From contig JACKEY010000004.1 in the NCBI GenBank assembly GCA_020632755.1, forward strand, positions 496,001 to 560,000: DNA of 64,000 nucleotides. Direction: 5' to 3'. This stretch comes from Alphaproteobacteria bacterium (GTDB lineage: Bacteria; Myxococcota_A; UBA796; UBA2385). Of this stretch, positions 27,054 to 36,009 are shown in pieces (positions within the stretch are counted from its first letter, which is position 1; each line of letters opens with the position of its first letter). A program made the position numbers and the translations under genes. The notes under the pieces were generated by a model. The model made no database searches and was not told the DNA's origin. It saw nothing but the letters and a program-made list of their open reading frames with translations.

Positions 27054-27875
27054 ATGGGCACTCGCAAGTTCAAGCCGACCACCCCTTCCCGGCGCTTCAT
27101 GAGCGTCTCGGACTTCGCGGAGATCACCGCGGACAGTCCCGAGAAGTCGCTCGTGGTGTCGCTCTCCAAGAAGGGCGGGCGGAACAACCGTGGTCGCATG
27201 ACCATCCGTCATCGCGGTGGCGGTCACAAGCGTCGGTACCGCGTCATCGACTTCAAGCGGAACAAGGACGGCGTGCCGGGCAAGGTGGCGACGATCGAGT
27301 ACGATCCGAACCGCAGCGCCCGCATCGCGCTCATCCACTTCGTCGATGGCGAGAAGCGGTACATCCTGGCGCCCAACAAGCTCAACGTGGGCGACGAGGT
27401 CGTCACCAGTGACACGGCGGACATCACGCCGGGGAACTGCCTGCACCTCTACGCCGTCCCGCTGGGCACCTGGGTTCACAACATCGAGATGCAGATCGGG
27501 AAGGGCGGTCAGCTCTGCCGGTCGGCCGGCTCCTACGCCCAGGTGATGGCAAAGGAAGGCGAGTACGTCCTCCTGCGCCTTCCCAGCGGCGAGCTCCGCC
27601 GGGTGCACCGGCGCTGCCGGGCCACCGTCGGGCAGGTCGGCAACCTCGACCACGAGAACCAGGTCATCGGCAAGGCCGGTCGCTCCCGCTGGCTGGGACG
27701 TCGCCCGACCGTGCGCGGTACCGCCATGAACCCGATCGATCACCCCCACGGTGGTGGTGAAGGTCGGGCCAAGGGCCGCCACCCCGTGACTCCCTGGGGC
27801 AAGCCGACGAAGGGCTACAAGACCCGTACTCGGAAGAACCCCTCCAACAAGTTCATCGTCAAGCGCCGCAAGTAG
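27054..27875 (+). CDS. rplB: 50S ribosomal protein L2
   Basis: 273 residues. TIRHRGGGHKRRYRVIDF, RSAGSYAQVMAKEG and AMNPIDHPHGGGEGRAKGRH are signature segments; the conserved His of HPHGGGEGR near the peptidyl-transferase centre is present. Essential for subunit joining and peptidyl transfer. Follows rplW after 12 bases. Confidence 0.98.
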   Translation: MGTRKFKPTTPSRRFMSVSDFAEITADSPEKSLVVSLSKKGGRNNRGRMTIRHRGGGHKRRYRVIDFKRNKDGVPGKVATIEYDPNRSARIALIHFVDGEKRYILAPNKLNVGDEVVTSDTADITPGNCLHLYAVPLGTWVHNIEMQIGKGGQLCRSAGSYAQVMAKEGEYVLLRLPSGELRRVHRRCRATVGQVGNLDHENQVIGKAGRSRWLGRRPTVRGTAMNPIDHPHGGGEGRAKGRHPVTPWGKPTKGYKTRTRKNPSNKFIVKRRK

Positions 27876-27905
27876 CGCTCCGACACACCTCAGGAGGACG
27901 GCCCC

Positions 27906-28181
27906 ATGGCCCGCTCCATCAAGAAGGGACCCTTCGTAGACCAGCACCTGATGGCCAAGGTCGCTTCCGCTTCCGACAGCGGCGGCCGCACCATCAAGAC
28001 CTGGAGTCGCCGCAGCGTGATCCTGCCCGACTTCATCGGTTTGACCTTCATGGTGCACAACGGTAAGAAGTTCGTTCCCGTCTACGTCACCGAGAACATG
28101 GTCGGGCACAAGCTCGGCGAGTTCGCGCCTACCCGCACCTACTTCGGCCACGCTGCCGATCGGAAGTCGCGGGGACGCTGA
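27906..28181 (+). CDS. rpsS: 30S ribosomal protein S19
   Basis: 91 residues. MARSIKKGPFVDQHLM, TWSRRSVILPDFIGLTFMVH and GHKLGEFAPTRTYFGH are diagnostic. It contacts S13 in the head of the small subunit. An AGGAGG ribosome site precedes the ATG. Confidence 0.98.
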   Translation: MARSIKKGPFVDQHLMAKVASASDSGGRTIKTWSRRSVILPDFIGLTFMVHNGKKFVPVYVTENMVGHKLGEFAPTRTYFGHAADRKSRGR

Positions 28182-28223
28182 CACTCACCGCGGACCCTTC
28201 CAGGGCCCGCGCAGGGGAATCCA

Positions 28224-28577
28224 ATGGAAGCCAAGGCGAAGCTCAGGCTCGCTCGCGTGAGCCCTCAGAAGGCCCGACTCGTCGCCGACCTCGTTCGGGG
28301 TCGTGACGTCGGCGAGGCCATCGAGATCCTCGCGTTCACGCGGAAGAAGTCTGCGCCCATGATCAAGCGTCTCGTCGAGTCTGCGGTCGCCAACGCCGAG
28401 CACGTCGCTCGGCAGCGGAACCTCAACCTCGATGTCGACGATCTCTACATCAAGGAGATCTTCGTGGACCAGGGCCCGACGCTGCGTCGGTTCCGTCCCC
28501 GCGCCCGGGGCATGGCCACGCGGATCCAGAAGAAGACGGCCCACATCACCGTGGTGCTGGCCGAAGGAGTGGCCTGA
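28224..28577 (+). CDS. rplV: 50S ribosomal protein L22
   Basis: 117 residues. MEAKAKLRLARVSPQKARLV, VESAVANAEH and the beta-hairpin RRFRPRARGMATRIQKKTAH identify L22, whose hairpin lines the exit tunnel near macrolide sites. Its stop overlaps the rpsC start by one base (TGATG). Confidence 0.97.
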   Translation: MEAKAKLRLARVSPQKARLVADLVRGRDVGEAIEILAFTRKKSAPMIKRLVESAVANAEHVARQRNLNLDVDDLYIKEIFVDQGPTLRRFRPRARGMATRIQKKTAHITVVLAEGVA

Positions 28578-29221
28578 TGGGTCAGAAGGTTCATCCGATC
28601 GGGTTCCGCCTCGGCGTCATCCGGGACTGGGACTCCAAGTGGTACGCCGAGAAGGACTACCAGCGCTTCCTGCACGAGGACATCGCGATCCGCGAGTTCC
28701 TCCAGGAGAAGCTGAAGACCGCCGGCATCAGCAAGGTGACGATCGAGCGCGCCGCCAGCAAGGCGAAGGTCTTCGTGCATGCCGCGAAGCCCGGCGTGAT
28801 CATCGGCAAGCGTGCCAGCGGGCTCGACGCTCTTCGCGCCGATCTGCAGACGCTCACCGACACCGAGATCTTCCTCAACGTCATCGAGGTTCGCAAGGTC
28901 GAGACCGACGCGACCCTGGTGGCCGAGAACATCGCCGCTCAGCTCGAGAAGCGCGTCAGCTTCCGGCGGGCGATGAAGAAGGCCCTCACCCAGGCCAAGC
29001 GCTCGGGCGCCAAGGGCGTCAAGGTGCGCTGCGCCGGCCGCCTGGGCGGTGCCGAGATGTCCCGTATCGAGTGGTACATGGACGGCCGCGTGCCGCTCCA
29101 CACCCTCCGCGCGGACGTCGACTACGGCACGGCCGAGGCCAAGACCACCTACGGCGTCATCGGCGTCAAGGTGTGGATCTTCAAGGGCGAGGTCCTCCCG
29201 GGCGACTCCGAAGTCGCCTGA
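28577..29221 (+). CDS. rpsC: 30S ribosomal protein S3
   Basis: 214 residues. MGQKVHPIGFRLGVIRDWDS, the KH-domain GXXG-type segment KPGVIIGKRASGLDAL and RLGGAEMSRIEWYMDGRVPL are present. It lines the mRNA entry tunnel. Translationally coupled to rplV by a one-base overlap. Confidence 0.98.
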   Translation: MGQKVHPIGFRLGVIRDWDSKWYAEKDYQRFLHEDIAIREFLQEKLKTAGISKVTIERAASKAKVFVHAAKPGVIIGKRASGLDALRADLQTLTDTEIFLNVIEVRKVETDATLVAENIAAQLEKRVSFRRAMKKALTQAKRSGAKGVKVRCAGRLGGAEMSRIEWYMDGRVPLHTLRADVDYGTAEAKTTYGVIGVKVWIFKGEVLPGDSEVA

Positions 29222-29275
29222 GGACCTGGTCCGAGACACTGACACGGGCGGCCGAATGGCTGCCAGGAGACACAG

Positions 29276-29691
<416 letters not shown>

Positions 29692-29692
<1 letters not shown>

Positions 29693-30015
29693 TGAGCTAC
29701 TCCGAACTCAACAAGCTGTCCGACGAGCAGCTGGTCCATCGCGAGCTGCAGCTCGAGCGCGAGCTCATCGCTGCCAACCTCCGCCTGAAGACCGGTCAGC
29801 TCGAAGACACCGCTTCCCTGGGCCGCATCCGCAAGGAGATCGCGCGCGCCCGCACCGCCCAGCGTGGTCGCGAGCGTGAGCAGGGCCTGAACACCGACGC
29901 GCTGCGCAACCGCTTCCGCGCCACCTTCCAGCCGACCGCGCCTGCGGCCGCCGAGGGACGGGCCGCTGGAGGATTCGTTGCGGGTCTGGTTGACAAGGTC
30001 AGCGGCAACGATTAA
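29692..30015 (+). CDS. rpmC: 50S ribosomal protein L29 with C-terminal extension
   Basis: 107 residues, against about 63-70 for typical L29. The first 65 residues are the two-helix L29 fold (LNKLSDEQLVHRELQLEREL, then RLKTGQLEDTASLGRIRKEI and ARARTAQRGRE). The remaining ~40 residues include RNRFRATFQPTAPAAAEGRA and a hydrophobic AGGFVAGLVDKV, with no match I recognise. L29 lies by the exit tunnel next to L23, so the tail could reach the SRP/trigger-factor docking area (inference). Last gene before a 193-base break in the cluster. Confidence 0.9.
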
Positions 30016-30208
30016 TCGCGGTGGGCGCTCGGGACCCCGTCCCGTTCGCTCATCCTGACTCGCACCGAGCCTCTGTTGGGGTCTCGGTGCTTCGCGTGAG
30101 CGACGCAGGCTCTGTGAGTCCTGTTCTTCGGAACAGGAGACCCAGGCCGAAACGCAACCTTCGTCCTTCAGCCCTGCCTTCCGCAGGGTCGAACAAAGAG
30201 AGCGTGCA
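30016..30208 (+). promoter_or_regulatory. 193-base structured gap between rpmC and rpsQ
   Basis: No gene. Three hairpins: 30062-30069 with 30083-30090 (8 bp), 30119-30126 with 30131-30138 (8 bp with a TTCG tetraloop) and 30172-30177 with 30183-30188, the last 20 bases before rpsQ. Most bacteria join these genes with few bases. The gap suggests a boundary of termination, processing or autoregulation inside the S10 cluster. Confidence 0.5.
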
Positions 30209-30475
30209 ATGTCTACCGAGTCGCACAGCAGCGGCGGTCGCGTCCTGGTCGGCCGCGTCGTGTCCGACAAGATGGACAAGACCGTCGTGGTCGAAGTCCA
30301 GCGTCGCGTCCTGCATCCCAAGTACCGCAAGTACGTCAACCGCCGGAAGACGTACAAGGCCCACGACGAAGAGAACGCCTGCAAGGTGGACGACGTCGTG
30401 GTCATCAAGGAGTCTCGTCCGCTGTCGCGGACGAAGCGCTGGGTCGTCGTCGAGCAGCGCACCACCTCCGCCTGA
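30209..30475 (+). CDS. rpsQ: 30S ribosomal protein S17
   Basis: 88 residues. LVGRVVSDKMDKTVVVEVQR, HPKYRKYVNRRKTYKAHDEE and VVVIKESRPLSRTKRWVVVE identify S17, a 16S rRNA-binding assembly protein. ATG 30209 is preceded by AAAGAGAG. Head of the second ribosomal segment after the structured gap. Confidence 0.97.
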   Translation: MSTESHSSGGRVLVGRVVSDKMDKTVVVEVQRRVLHPKYRKYVNRRKTYKAHDEENACKVDDVVVIKESRPLSRTKRWVVVEQRTTSA

Positions 30476-30518
30476 ACCGTTCCTCGACCAGCCACCGAGC
30501 TGGTGAAGGGAGTCTCCA

Positions 30519-30887
30519 ATGATCCAGATGCTGTCGACTCTCGACGTCGCGGACAACAGCGGCGCGAAGAAGGTCATGTGCATCAAGGTGCTGGGCGGGA
30601 GCAAGCGCAAGTACGCCTCCGTCGGCGACATCATCGTGGTGAGCGTCAAGGAAGCCATGCCGACCGGCAAGGTGAAGAAGGGCCAGGTCGCCCGGGCCGT
30701 CATCGTGCGGACCAGCAAGGAGATCCGGCGCCCCGACGGCACCTACATCCGCTTCGACACCAACAGCGCAGTTCTCGTCAACTCCGAGGGCGAGCCCATC
30801 GGCACCCGCATCTTCGGGCCTGTGGCCCGTGAGCTTCGCGCCAAGAAGTTCATGAAGATCGTGTCCCTGGCGCCCGAGGTCCTCTGA
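30519..30887 (+). CDS. rplN: 50S ribosomal protein L14
   Basis: 122 residues. MIQMLSTLDVADNSGAKKVM, RPDGTYIRFDTNSAVLVN and GTRIFGPVARELR are diagnostic. It lies at the subunit interface and binds the silencing factor RsfS in other bacteria. First gene of the spc cluster. Confidence 0.98.
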   Translation: MIQMLSTLDVADNSGAKKVMCIKVLGGSKRKYASVGDIIVVSVKEAMPTGKVKKGQVARAVIVRTSKEIRRPDGTYIRFDTNSAVLVNSEGEPIGTRIFGPVARELRAKKFMKIVSLAPEVL

Positions 30888-30906
30888 GGACCAGGAGATC
30901 AAGATC

Positions 30907-31230
30907 ATGGCCAGCAGCAAGATCAAGCGCGACGACCTCGTCGTCGTCACCGCCGGAAAGCACAAAGGTCGTACCGGCCGCGTGCTTCGCGTCATCACCG
31001 ACAAGGACCGCGTCGTGGTCGAGCGGGTGAACCTGGTCAAGCGCCAGGTCCGTCCGACCCAGGACCGCCCGGGTGGCACGATCGAGAAGGAGGCCCCCCT
31101 CCACATCTCGAACGTCGCCCTCTGGAATGCGGACGAGAAGCGTCCGGTCAAGGTCGGCTTCAAGTTCCTCGACGACGGTCGCAAGGTGCGCTTCGACAAG
31201 AAGACCGGCGACGTCATCGACAACGTCTGA
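30907..31230 (+). CDS. rplX: 50S ribosomal protein L24
   Basis: 107 residues. KIKRDDLVVVTAGKHKGRTG is the KOW motif, followed by VNLVKRQVRPTQDRPGGTIE. An early assembly initiator of the large subunit. Nineteen bases after rplN with GGACCAGGAG upstream. Confidence 0.97.
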   Translation: MASSKIKRDDLVVVTAGKHKGRTGRVLRVITDKDRVVVERVNLVKRQVRPTQDRPGGTIEKEAPLHISNVALWNADEKRPVKVGFKFLDDGRKVRFDKKTGDVIDNV

Positions 31231-31273
31231 GCGTCCTCGGCCCCCGGCCGACGCCAACAGAGAGGCATCCACA

Positions 31274-31819
31274 ATGGAACTCAGGGTTCGAGAGCGCTAC
31301 CGCGCCGAAGCCGTCGGTGCACTGCAGGAGCAGTTCCAGTACGGCAACGTCATGCAGGTCCCGCGACTCGAGAAGATCGTGGTGAACGTCAGCCTGAAGG
31401 AAGCAATCACCAACGCCAAGGTGCTGGACGCCGCGGCCGAGGAGATTGCGGTGATCACGGGCCAGAAGCCGATCATCCGCAAGGCGCGTCGCTCCATCGC
31501 GAACTTCAAGCTTCGCGAGGGGATGCCCATCGGCGTCAAGGTCACCCTCCGCCGTGACCGCATGTGGCAGTTCGCGGATCGGCTGATCGCGATCGCCATT
31601 CCCCGTATCCGTGACTTCCGTGGTCTGGATCCGAACGGATTCGACGGCCGCGGCAACTACAACATGGGCCTGACCGAGCAGATCATCTTCCCCGAGATCG
31701 ACTACGACAAGGTCCAGCGCATCACCGGCATGAACGTCACCTTCGTGACGACCGCCGAGACCGACGAAGAGGGCCGCGCCCTCCTCAAGGCGCTCGGCAT
31801 GCCCTTCCGGGAGCAGTAG
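31274..31819 (+). CDS. rplE: 50S ribosomal protein L5
   Basis: 181 residues. MQVPRLEKIVVNVSLKEA, GQKPIIRKARRSIANFKLRE and LDPNGFDGRGNYNMGLTEQ match L5, which binds 5S rRNA and contacts P-site tRNA. The frame is open upstream into rplX; ATG 31274 matches the family start. Two bases separate it from rpsN. Confidence 0.97.
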   Translation: MELRVRERYRAEAVGALQEQFQYGNVMQVPRLEKIVVNVSLKEAITNAKVLDAAAEEIAVITGQKPIIRKARRSIANFKLREGMPIGVKVTLRRDRMWQFADRLIAIAIPRIRDFRGLDPNGFDGRGNYNMGLTEQIIFPEIDYDKVQRITGMNVTFVTTAETDEEGRALLKALGMPFREQ

Positions 31820-31821
31820 AC

Positions 31822-32007
31822 ATGGCCAAGAAGTCCATGATCGCGAAGTCCAACCGGACTCCCAAGTTCAAGGTTCGGGCGAAGAACCGCTGCAAGGTCT
31901 GCGGCCGTCCTCGCGCCTTCCTTCGCAAGTTCGACCTGTGCCGCGTCTGTTTCCGTGAGCTCGCGCTCAAGGGCCAGATCCCCGGCGTCACCAAGGCGTC
32001 CTGGTAA
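31822..32007 (+). CDS. rpsN: 30S ribosomal protein S14, zinc-binding type
   Basis: 61 residues, the short C+ form. The four-cysteine zinc site is seen in RCKVCGRPRAFLRKFDLCRVC. MAKKSMIAKSNRTPKFKVR precedes it. This form needs zinc, unlike the longer zinc-free paralog of enterobacteria. Confidence 0.98.
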   Translation: MAKKSMIAKSNRTPKFKVRAKNRCKVCGRPRAFLRKFDLCRVCFRELALKGQIPGVTKASW

Positions 32008-32038
32008 TCCAGGCGCGGCGCCCAAGTAGGAGCACACG

Positions 32039-32431
32039 ATGACCGACCCGATCGCCGATCTGCTGACGCGGATCCGCAATGCGGTCCAGGCGCGGCACTC
32101 CAGCCTCGTCGTCCCCCGCAGCAAGCTCAAGCTCGAGCTGGTGAAGATCCTCAAGCACGAGGGCTTCATCGAGGGGTACATCGAGGTGGACGAGGGTCCC
32201 CAGGGCCAGATCAAGATCTTCCCCCGCTACGACGAGGCCAACACTGCGATCATCCGTGGTCTGCAGCGTGTCAGCCGCCCGAGCCGCCGACTGTACGTCG
32301 GCAAGGACGACATCCCGCGCGTCCGCAACGGCCTCGGCGTCGCCATCCTCACTACGCCCCGCGGTGTGCTGACGGACCGGCAGGCCCGCCAGGCCGGCGT
32401 CGGCGGCGAAGTCCTCTGCTACGTCTGGTAG
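32039..32431 (+). CDS. rpsH: 30S ribosomal protein S8
   Basis: 130 residues. MTDPIADLLTRIRNAVQARH, SRPSRRLYVGKDDIPRVRNG and the C-terminal RQAGVGGEVLCYVW are diagnostic. S8 represses the spc operon in E. coli. AGTAGGAG ribosome site. Confidence 0.98.
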   Translation: MTDPIADLLTRIRNAVQARHSSLVVPRSKLKLELVKILKHEGFIEGYIEVDEGPQGQIKIFPRYDEANTAIIRGLQRVSRPSRRLYVGKDDIPRVRNGLGVAILTTPRGVLTDRQARQAGVGGEVLCYVW

Positions 32432-32462
32432 TCCCACCGGGACTCCAGAGGAGAGCGAACCA

Positions 32463-32999
32463 ATGTCTCGTATCGGCAACAAGCCCGTCGAACTGCCCGG
32501 TAGCGTGACCTTCACCCAGTCCGGTGACTCGTTCACCGTGAAGGGCCCGAAGGGCACGCTGTCCCGCAGCACTGTCGGCGGCATCACCTTCAAGCAGGAA
32601 GACGGCAAGCTCGTCGTCTCCCGTGCCGGTGACACCCCCCAGGATCGCGCCTACCACGGCCTCATGCGCTCGCTGCTGAGCAACATGGTCGAGGGCGTGA
32701 GCAAGGGGTTCGATCGGCGGCTCGAGATCATCGGCGTCGGCTACCGGGCGAACGTCCAGGGCACCAAGCTGGTGATGAACCTCGGCTACAGCCACCCGAT
32801 CGAGTACCCCTTCCCCGATGGCATCACCATCGAGGTGGGCAAGGACGGCAAGATCACCGTCAGCGGGATCGACAAGGAGAAGGTCGGCCAGGTCGCTTCC
32901 GAGCTGCGCGCCTTCCGCCCGCCTGACAGCTACAAGGGCAAGGGCGTTCGCTACGAAGGTGAGTACGTCCGCATCAAGGCCGGCAAGTCCGGTCAGTAG
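32463..32999 (+). CDS. rplF: 50S ribosomal protein L6
   Basis: 178 residues. MSRIGNKPVELPGSVTFTQ, VGYRANVQGTKLVMNLGYSH and RPPDSYKGKGVRYEGEYVRI identify L6, near the factor-binding centre. AGAGGAGAGCG ribosome site. Confidence 0.98.
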   Translation: MSRIGNKPVELPGSVTFTQSGDSFTVKGPKGTLSRSTVGGITFKQEDGKLVVSRAGDTPQDRAYHGLMRSLLSNMVEGVSKGFDRRLEIIGVGYRANVQGTKLVMNLGYSHPIEYPFPDGITIEVGKDGKITVSGIDKEKVGQVASELRAFRPPDSYKGKGVRYEGEYVRIKAGKSGQ

Positions 33000-33013
33000 G
33001 CGAGGAGTCCCCC

Positions 33014-33379
33014 ATGTCCAAGACCAACGAGCGCCAGCGCCAGCGGGTTCGCCGCAAGGCCCACATCCGGAAGAAGCTCCGCGGCACCGCCGAGGTGCCC
33101 CGGCTCTCCGTGTTCCGCAGCGCCCGGCACATCTACGCCCAGGTCATCGACGACGTCAGCGGCACCACGCTGGCGGCGGCGAGCACCCTGTCTCCCGAGC
33201 TCAAGGAGCTCGAGACGACCGGGAACAAGTCTGCCGCCGAGGCCGTCGGTGAGCTCGTGGCCCAGAAGGCCGCGGCTGCCGGTGTGTCCAAGGTCGCCTT
33301 CGACCGCAACGGCTTCCTGTACCACGGCCGCGTCAAGGCGCTGGCCGATGCTGCCCGCAAGGGCGGTCTCCAGTTCTGA
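33014..33379 (+). CDS. rplR: 50S ribosomal protein L18
   Basis: 121 residues. RLSVFRSARHIYAQVIDDVS and KVAFDRNGFLYHGRVKALAD match L18, a 5S rRNA-binding protein. The N-terminus (MSKTNERQRQRVRRKAHIRK) is basic as expected. GAGGAG lies before the ATG. Confidence 0.97.
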   Translation: MSKTNERQRQRVRRKAHIRKKLRGTAEVPRLSVFRSARHIYAQVIDDVSGTTLAAASTLSPELKELETTGNKSAAEAVGELVAQKAAAAGVSKVAFDRNGFLYHGRVKALADAARKGGLQF

Positions 33380-33414
33380 TTTTCCACGCGGGCCTCGGCC
33401 CGCGGGAGGTTCCT

Positions 33415-33966
33415 GTGGCGAAGATGCGCAACCGACGCCGCGAAGAAGACCCTGGCTTCATCGAGAAGACCATCGCCATCAACCGGGTGTCGAAGGTCGT
33501 CAAGGGCGGCCGTCGCTTCAACTTCACGGCCATCGTCGTCTCTGGTGACGGCGAGGGGCGTGTGGGTGTCGGCTACGGCAAGGCCAATGAAGTCCCCGAG
33601 GCCATCCGCAAGGCCACCGAGAAGGCTCGCAAGAGCCAGATCAGTGTGCCGATCGTCGATGGCACGGTGCCGCACACGGTCGAGGGCCACTTCGGCGCCG
33701 CGAACGTGCTGCTCCGTCCGGCCAGCCCTGGTACCGGTGTCATCGCGGCCGCCAGCGTGCGCGCCATCCTCGACGCCGCCGGCTACCACAACGTGCTGAC
33801 CAAGGTGCTCGGCACCAACAACCCCCACAACGTCGTTCGCGGCGTGTTCGACGCCCTCCAGCGGCTCGAGTCCCCCGAGCAGTACGCCGTGCGTACCGGT
33901 CGGAAGGTCGAGGACCTGCTGGGCGACTACAACGTCGGCGCCAGCGTCTGGGGCACCAGCGCCTGA
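33415..33966 (+). CDS. rpsE: 30S ribosomal protein S5
   Basis: 183 residues with a GTG start after GGGAGG. VSKVVKGGRRFNFTAIVVSG and GYGKANEVPEAIRKATEKAR are diagnostic, with the C-terminal domain ASPGTGVIAAASVRAILDAA. Involved in decoding fidelity and mRNA unwinding. Confidence 0.98.
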   Translation: MAKMRNRRREEDPGFIEKTIAINRVSKVVKGGRRFNFTAIVVSGDGEGRVGVGYGKANEVPEAIRKATEKARKSQISVPIVDGTVPHTVEGHFGAANVLLRPASPGTGVIAAASVRAILDAAGYHNVLTKVLGTNNPHNVVRGVFDALQRLESPEQYAVRTGRKVEDLLGDYNVGASVWGTSA

Positions 33967-33982
33967 GGGCGCGGAGGACGGC

Positions 33983-34177
33983 ATGACTACCAAGCTGAAG
34001 GTCACCCTCACCAAGAGCACCATCGGCGTCGGCGCGCGCCAGCAGGCCACCGTTCGCGGTCTCGGTCTGCGGAAGCCGCATGACGAGCGGGTGCTCGAGA
34101 ACACCCCGGCGGTCCGGGGCATGATCAAGCGCGTGCTCCACCTGGTGGACGTCGCCGAGATCGAAGTGAACGACTGA
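33983..34177 (+). CDS. rpmD: 50S ribosomal protein L30
   Basis: 64 residues. KVTLTKSTIGVGARQQATVR, GLGLRKPHDERVLENTPAVR and GMIKRVLHLVDV are typical. Sixteen bases after rpsE, with GCGGAGGACG upstream. Confidence 0.97.
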   Translation: MTTKLKVTLTKSTIGVGARQQATVRGLGLRKPHDERVLENTPAVRGMIKRVLHLVDVAEIEVND

Positions 34178-34206
34178 CGGGCCCTCCCGGGCCTCAGGAG
34201 CCTCTC

Positions 34207-34653
34207 ATGGCAAACGAGCTCTCTCATCTCTCGCCCGCTCCGGGTTCGACCAAGAAGCGCATGCGCGTGGGTCGCGGCGAAGGCTCCGGCAAGGGCAAGA
34301 CCGCTGGCCGCGGCACCAAGGGCCAGCGCGCCCGCAACACCGTCGCCGCCGGGTTCGAAGGCGGTCAGATGCCGATCCAGCGGCGTCTGCCCAAGTTCGG
34401 CTTCACGAACATCTTCGCCAAGCGCTTCACCGTGGTTCGTCTCGACCGCATCGCCTCCCGCTTCGAAGCGGGTGCGATTGTCGACGCTCAGGCCTTGAAG
34501 GACTCCGGTCTGGTGAGCAAGGTGGAACGTGACGGCATCAAGATCCTCGGCAACGGCGAGATCGGCCATGCCCTGACCGTCCGTGCCGCCGCCTTCACGC
34601 GCTCTGCCGCGGAGAAGATCGAGGCCGCCGGGGGCAAGGTCGAGACCGTCTGA
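34207..34653 (+). CDS. rplO: 50S ribosomal protein L15
   Basis: 148 residues. Begins with LSPAPGSTKKRMRVGRGEGS, then GKGKTAGRGTKGQRAR and FEGGQMPIQRRLPKFGF, the extended basic N-terminal region of L15. The C-terminal domain is complete. Eleven bases upstream of secY. Confidence 0.97.
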   Translation: MANELSHLSPAPGSTKKRMRVGRGEGSGKGKTAGRGTKGQRARNTVAAGFEGGQMPIQRRLPKFGFTNIFAKRFTVVRLDRIASRFEAGAIVDAQALKDSGLVSKVERDGIKILGNGEIGHALTVRAAAFTRSAAEKIEAAGGKVETV

Positions 34654-34664
34654 AGGAAAGTCTC

Positions 34665-35996
34665 GTGTTCGAGTTCATCGCCAACATCATGCGGATTCCG
34701 GATCTCCGGAACCGGATCCTCTTCACCCTGGCGATGCTCGGCGTCTACAGGTTGGGCGTGTTCATCCCGGCACCGGGCGTGGACCGCACGGCGTTGGCGG
34801 ACTTCTTCGCCAACAACCAGAACAGCCTGTTCGGCATGTACGACATGTTCACGGGTGGCGCGCTGGAACAGTTCAGCGTGTTCGTGCTCGGGATCATGCC
34901 GTACATCAGTGCGAGCATCATCATCCAGCTCATGACGGTGGTGATGCCGCAGGTCGAGCGCCTCAAGAACGAGGGGCAGTCCGGCCGCAACAAGATCACG
35001 CAGTGGACGCGATACCTCACCATCGGCATTGCGATCATCCAGTCCTCGGCGATCGCCGTGAGCCTCGAGCAGATGAAGACGCTCGGCGGCACCGACGTCG
35101 TCATCGAAGCGGGCTGGCCGTTCCGTCTGATGACCATCATCACGATGACGGCAGGCAGCTGCTTCATCATGTGGCTGGGCGAGCAGATCACCGACCGTGG
35201 CATCGGCAACGGTGCTTCGCTCATCATCACGTGCGGCATCATCGCGGCGCTTCCCAATGGCGTCCGGCAGACCGTCGAGATGGTGCGCATCGAGCAGATC
35301 AACCTGCTCGAGCTCGTGCTCATGCTCGGCTTCATGGTCGCCGTCATCATGGGCATCGTGTTCGTGGAACGCGGTCAGCGGAAGATCCCGATCCAGTACG
35401 CCAAGCGCGTCGTCGGGCGCCAGGTCTACGGCGGGCAGGCGACCCACCTGCCGATGAAGGTCAACGTGTCGGGTGTCATCCCGCCGATCTTCGCGTCGTC
35501 GGTGCTCATGTTCCCGGCAACCGTGGGCACGTTCTACGACCACCCGTTGTTCGAGGCGATGCAGTCCGCGTTCATGCCGGGCAGCTGGGTGTACAACGTC
35601 ACGTACGTCGTGATGATCGTGTTCTTCGCCTACTTCTACACGGCCGTGACGTTCAACCCGGTCGATGTGGCGGACAACCTGCGGAAGCACGGCGGCTACA
35701 TCCCCGGCGTGCGTCCCGGAAAGCAGACGGCCGACTACCTCGATCGGATCCTGACCCGGCTCACGGCCGGGGGCTCGATCTACCTGGCGTCCATCTGCAT
35801 CCTGCCGACGGTGCTGATCTCCAACTACGGCGTTCCGTTCTACTTCGGTGGCACGGGGCTGCTCATCATCGTGTCGGTGGCGCTGGACACGGTCGGCCAG
35901 ATCGAAGGCCACCTGCTCACCCGCCACTACGACGGCATCCTGGGTCCCAAGTCCTCCAAGGTGAAGGGGCGCCGGAGCAAGATGCTCACCCTCTGA
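34665..35996 (+). CDS. secY: Preprotein translocase subunit SecY
   Basis: A 443-residue protein with ten predicted transmembrane segments and a GTG start after AAGGAAAG. LGIMPYISASIIIQLMTVVM, the plug-region MYDMFTGGALEQFSVFVLGI and the cytoplasmic loops with RGQRKIPIQYAKRVVGRQ and RPGKQTADYLDRILTRLT are typical. It is the protein-conducting channel. secE and secG are elsewhere in this window, so all three core subunits are present. Confidence 0.98.
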   Translation: MFEFIANIMRIPDLRNRILFTLAMLGVYRLGVFIPAPGVDRTALADFFANNQNSLFGMYDMFTGGALEQFSVFVLGIMPYISASIIIQLMTVVMPQVERLKNEGQSGRNKITQWTRYLTIGIAIIQSSAIAVSLEQMKTLGGTDVVIEAGWPFRLMTIITMTAGSCFIMWLGEQITDRGIGNGASLIITCGIIAALPNGVRQTVEMVRIEQINLLELVLMLGFMVAVIMGIVFVERGQRKIPIQYAKRVVGRQVYGGQATHLPMKVNVSGVIPPIFASSVLMFPATVGTFYDHPLFEAMQSAFMPGSWVYNVTYVVMIVFFAYFYTAVTFNPVDVADNLRKHGGYIPGVRPGKQTADYLDRILTRLTAGGSIYLASICILPTVLISNYGVPFYFGGTGLLIIVSVALDTVGQIEGHLLTRHYDGILGPKSSKVKGRRSKMLTL

Positions 35997-36009
35997 GGAG
36001 TTCTCCCTC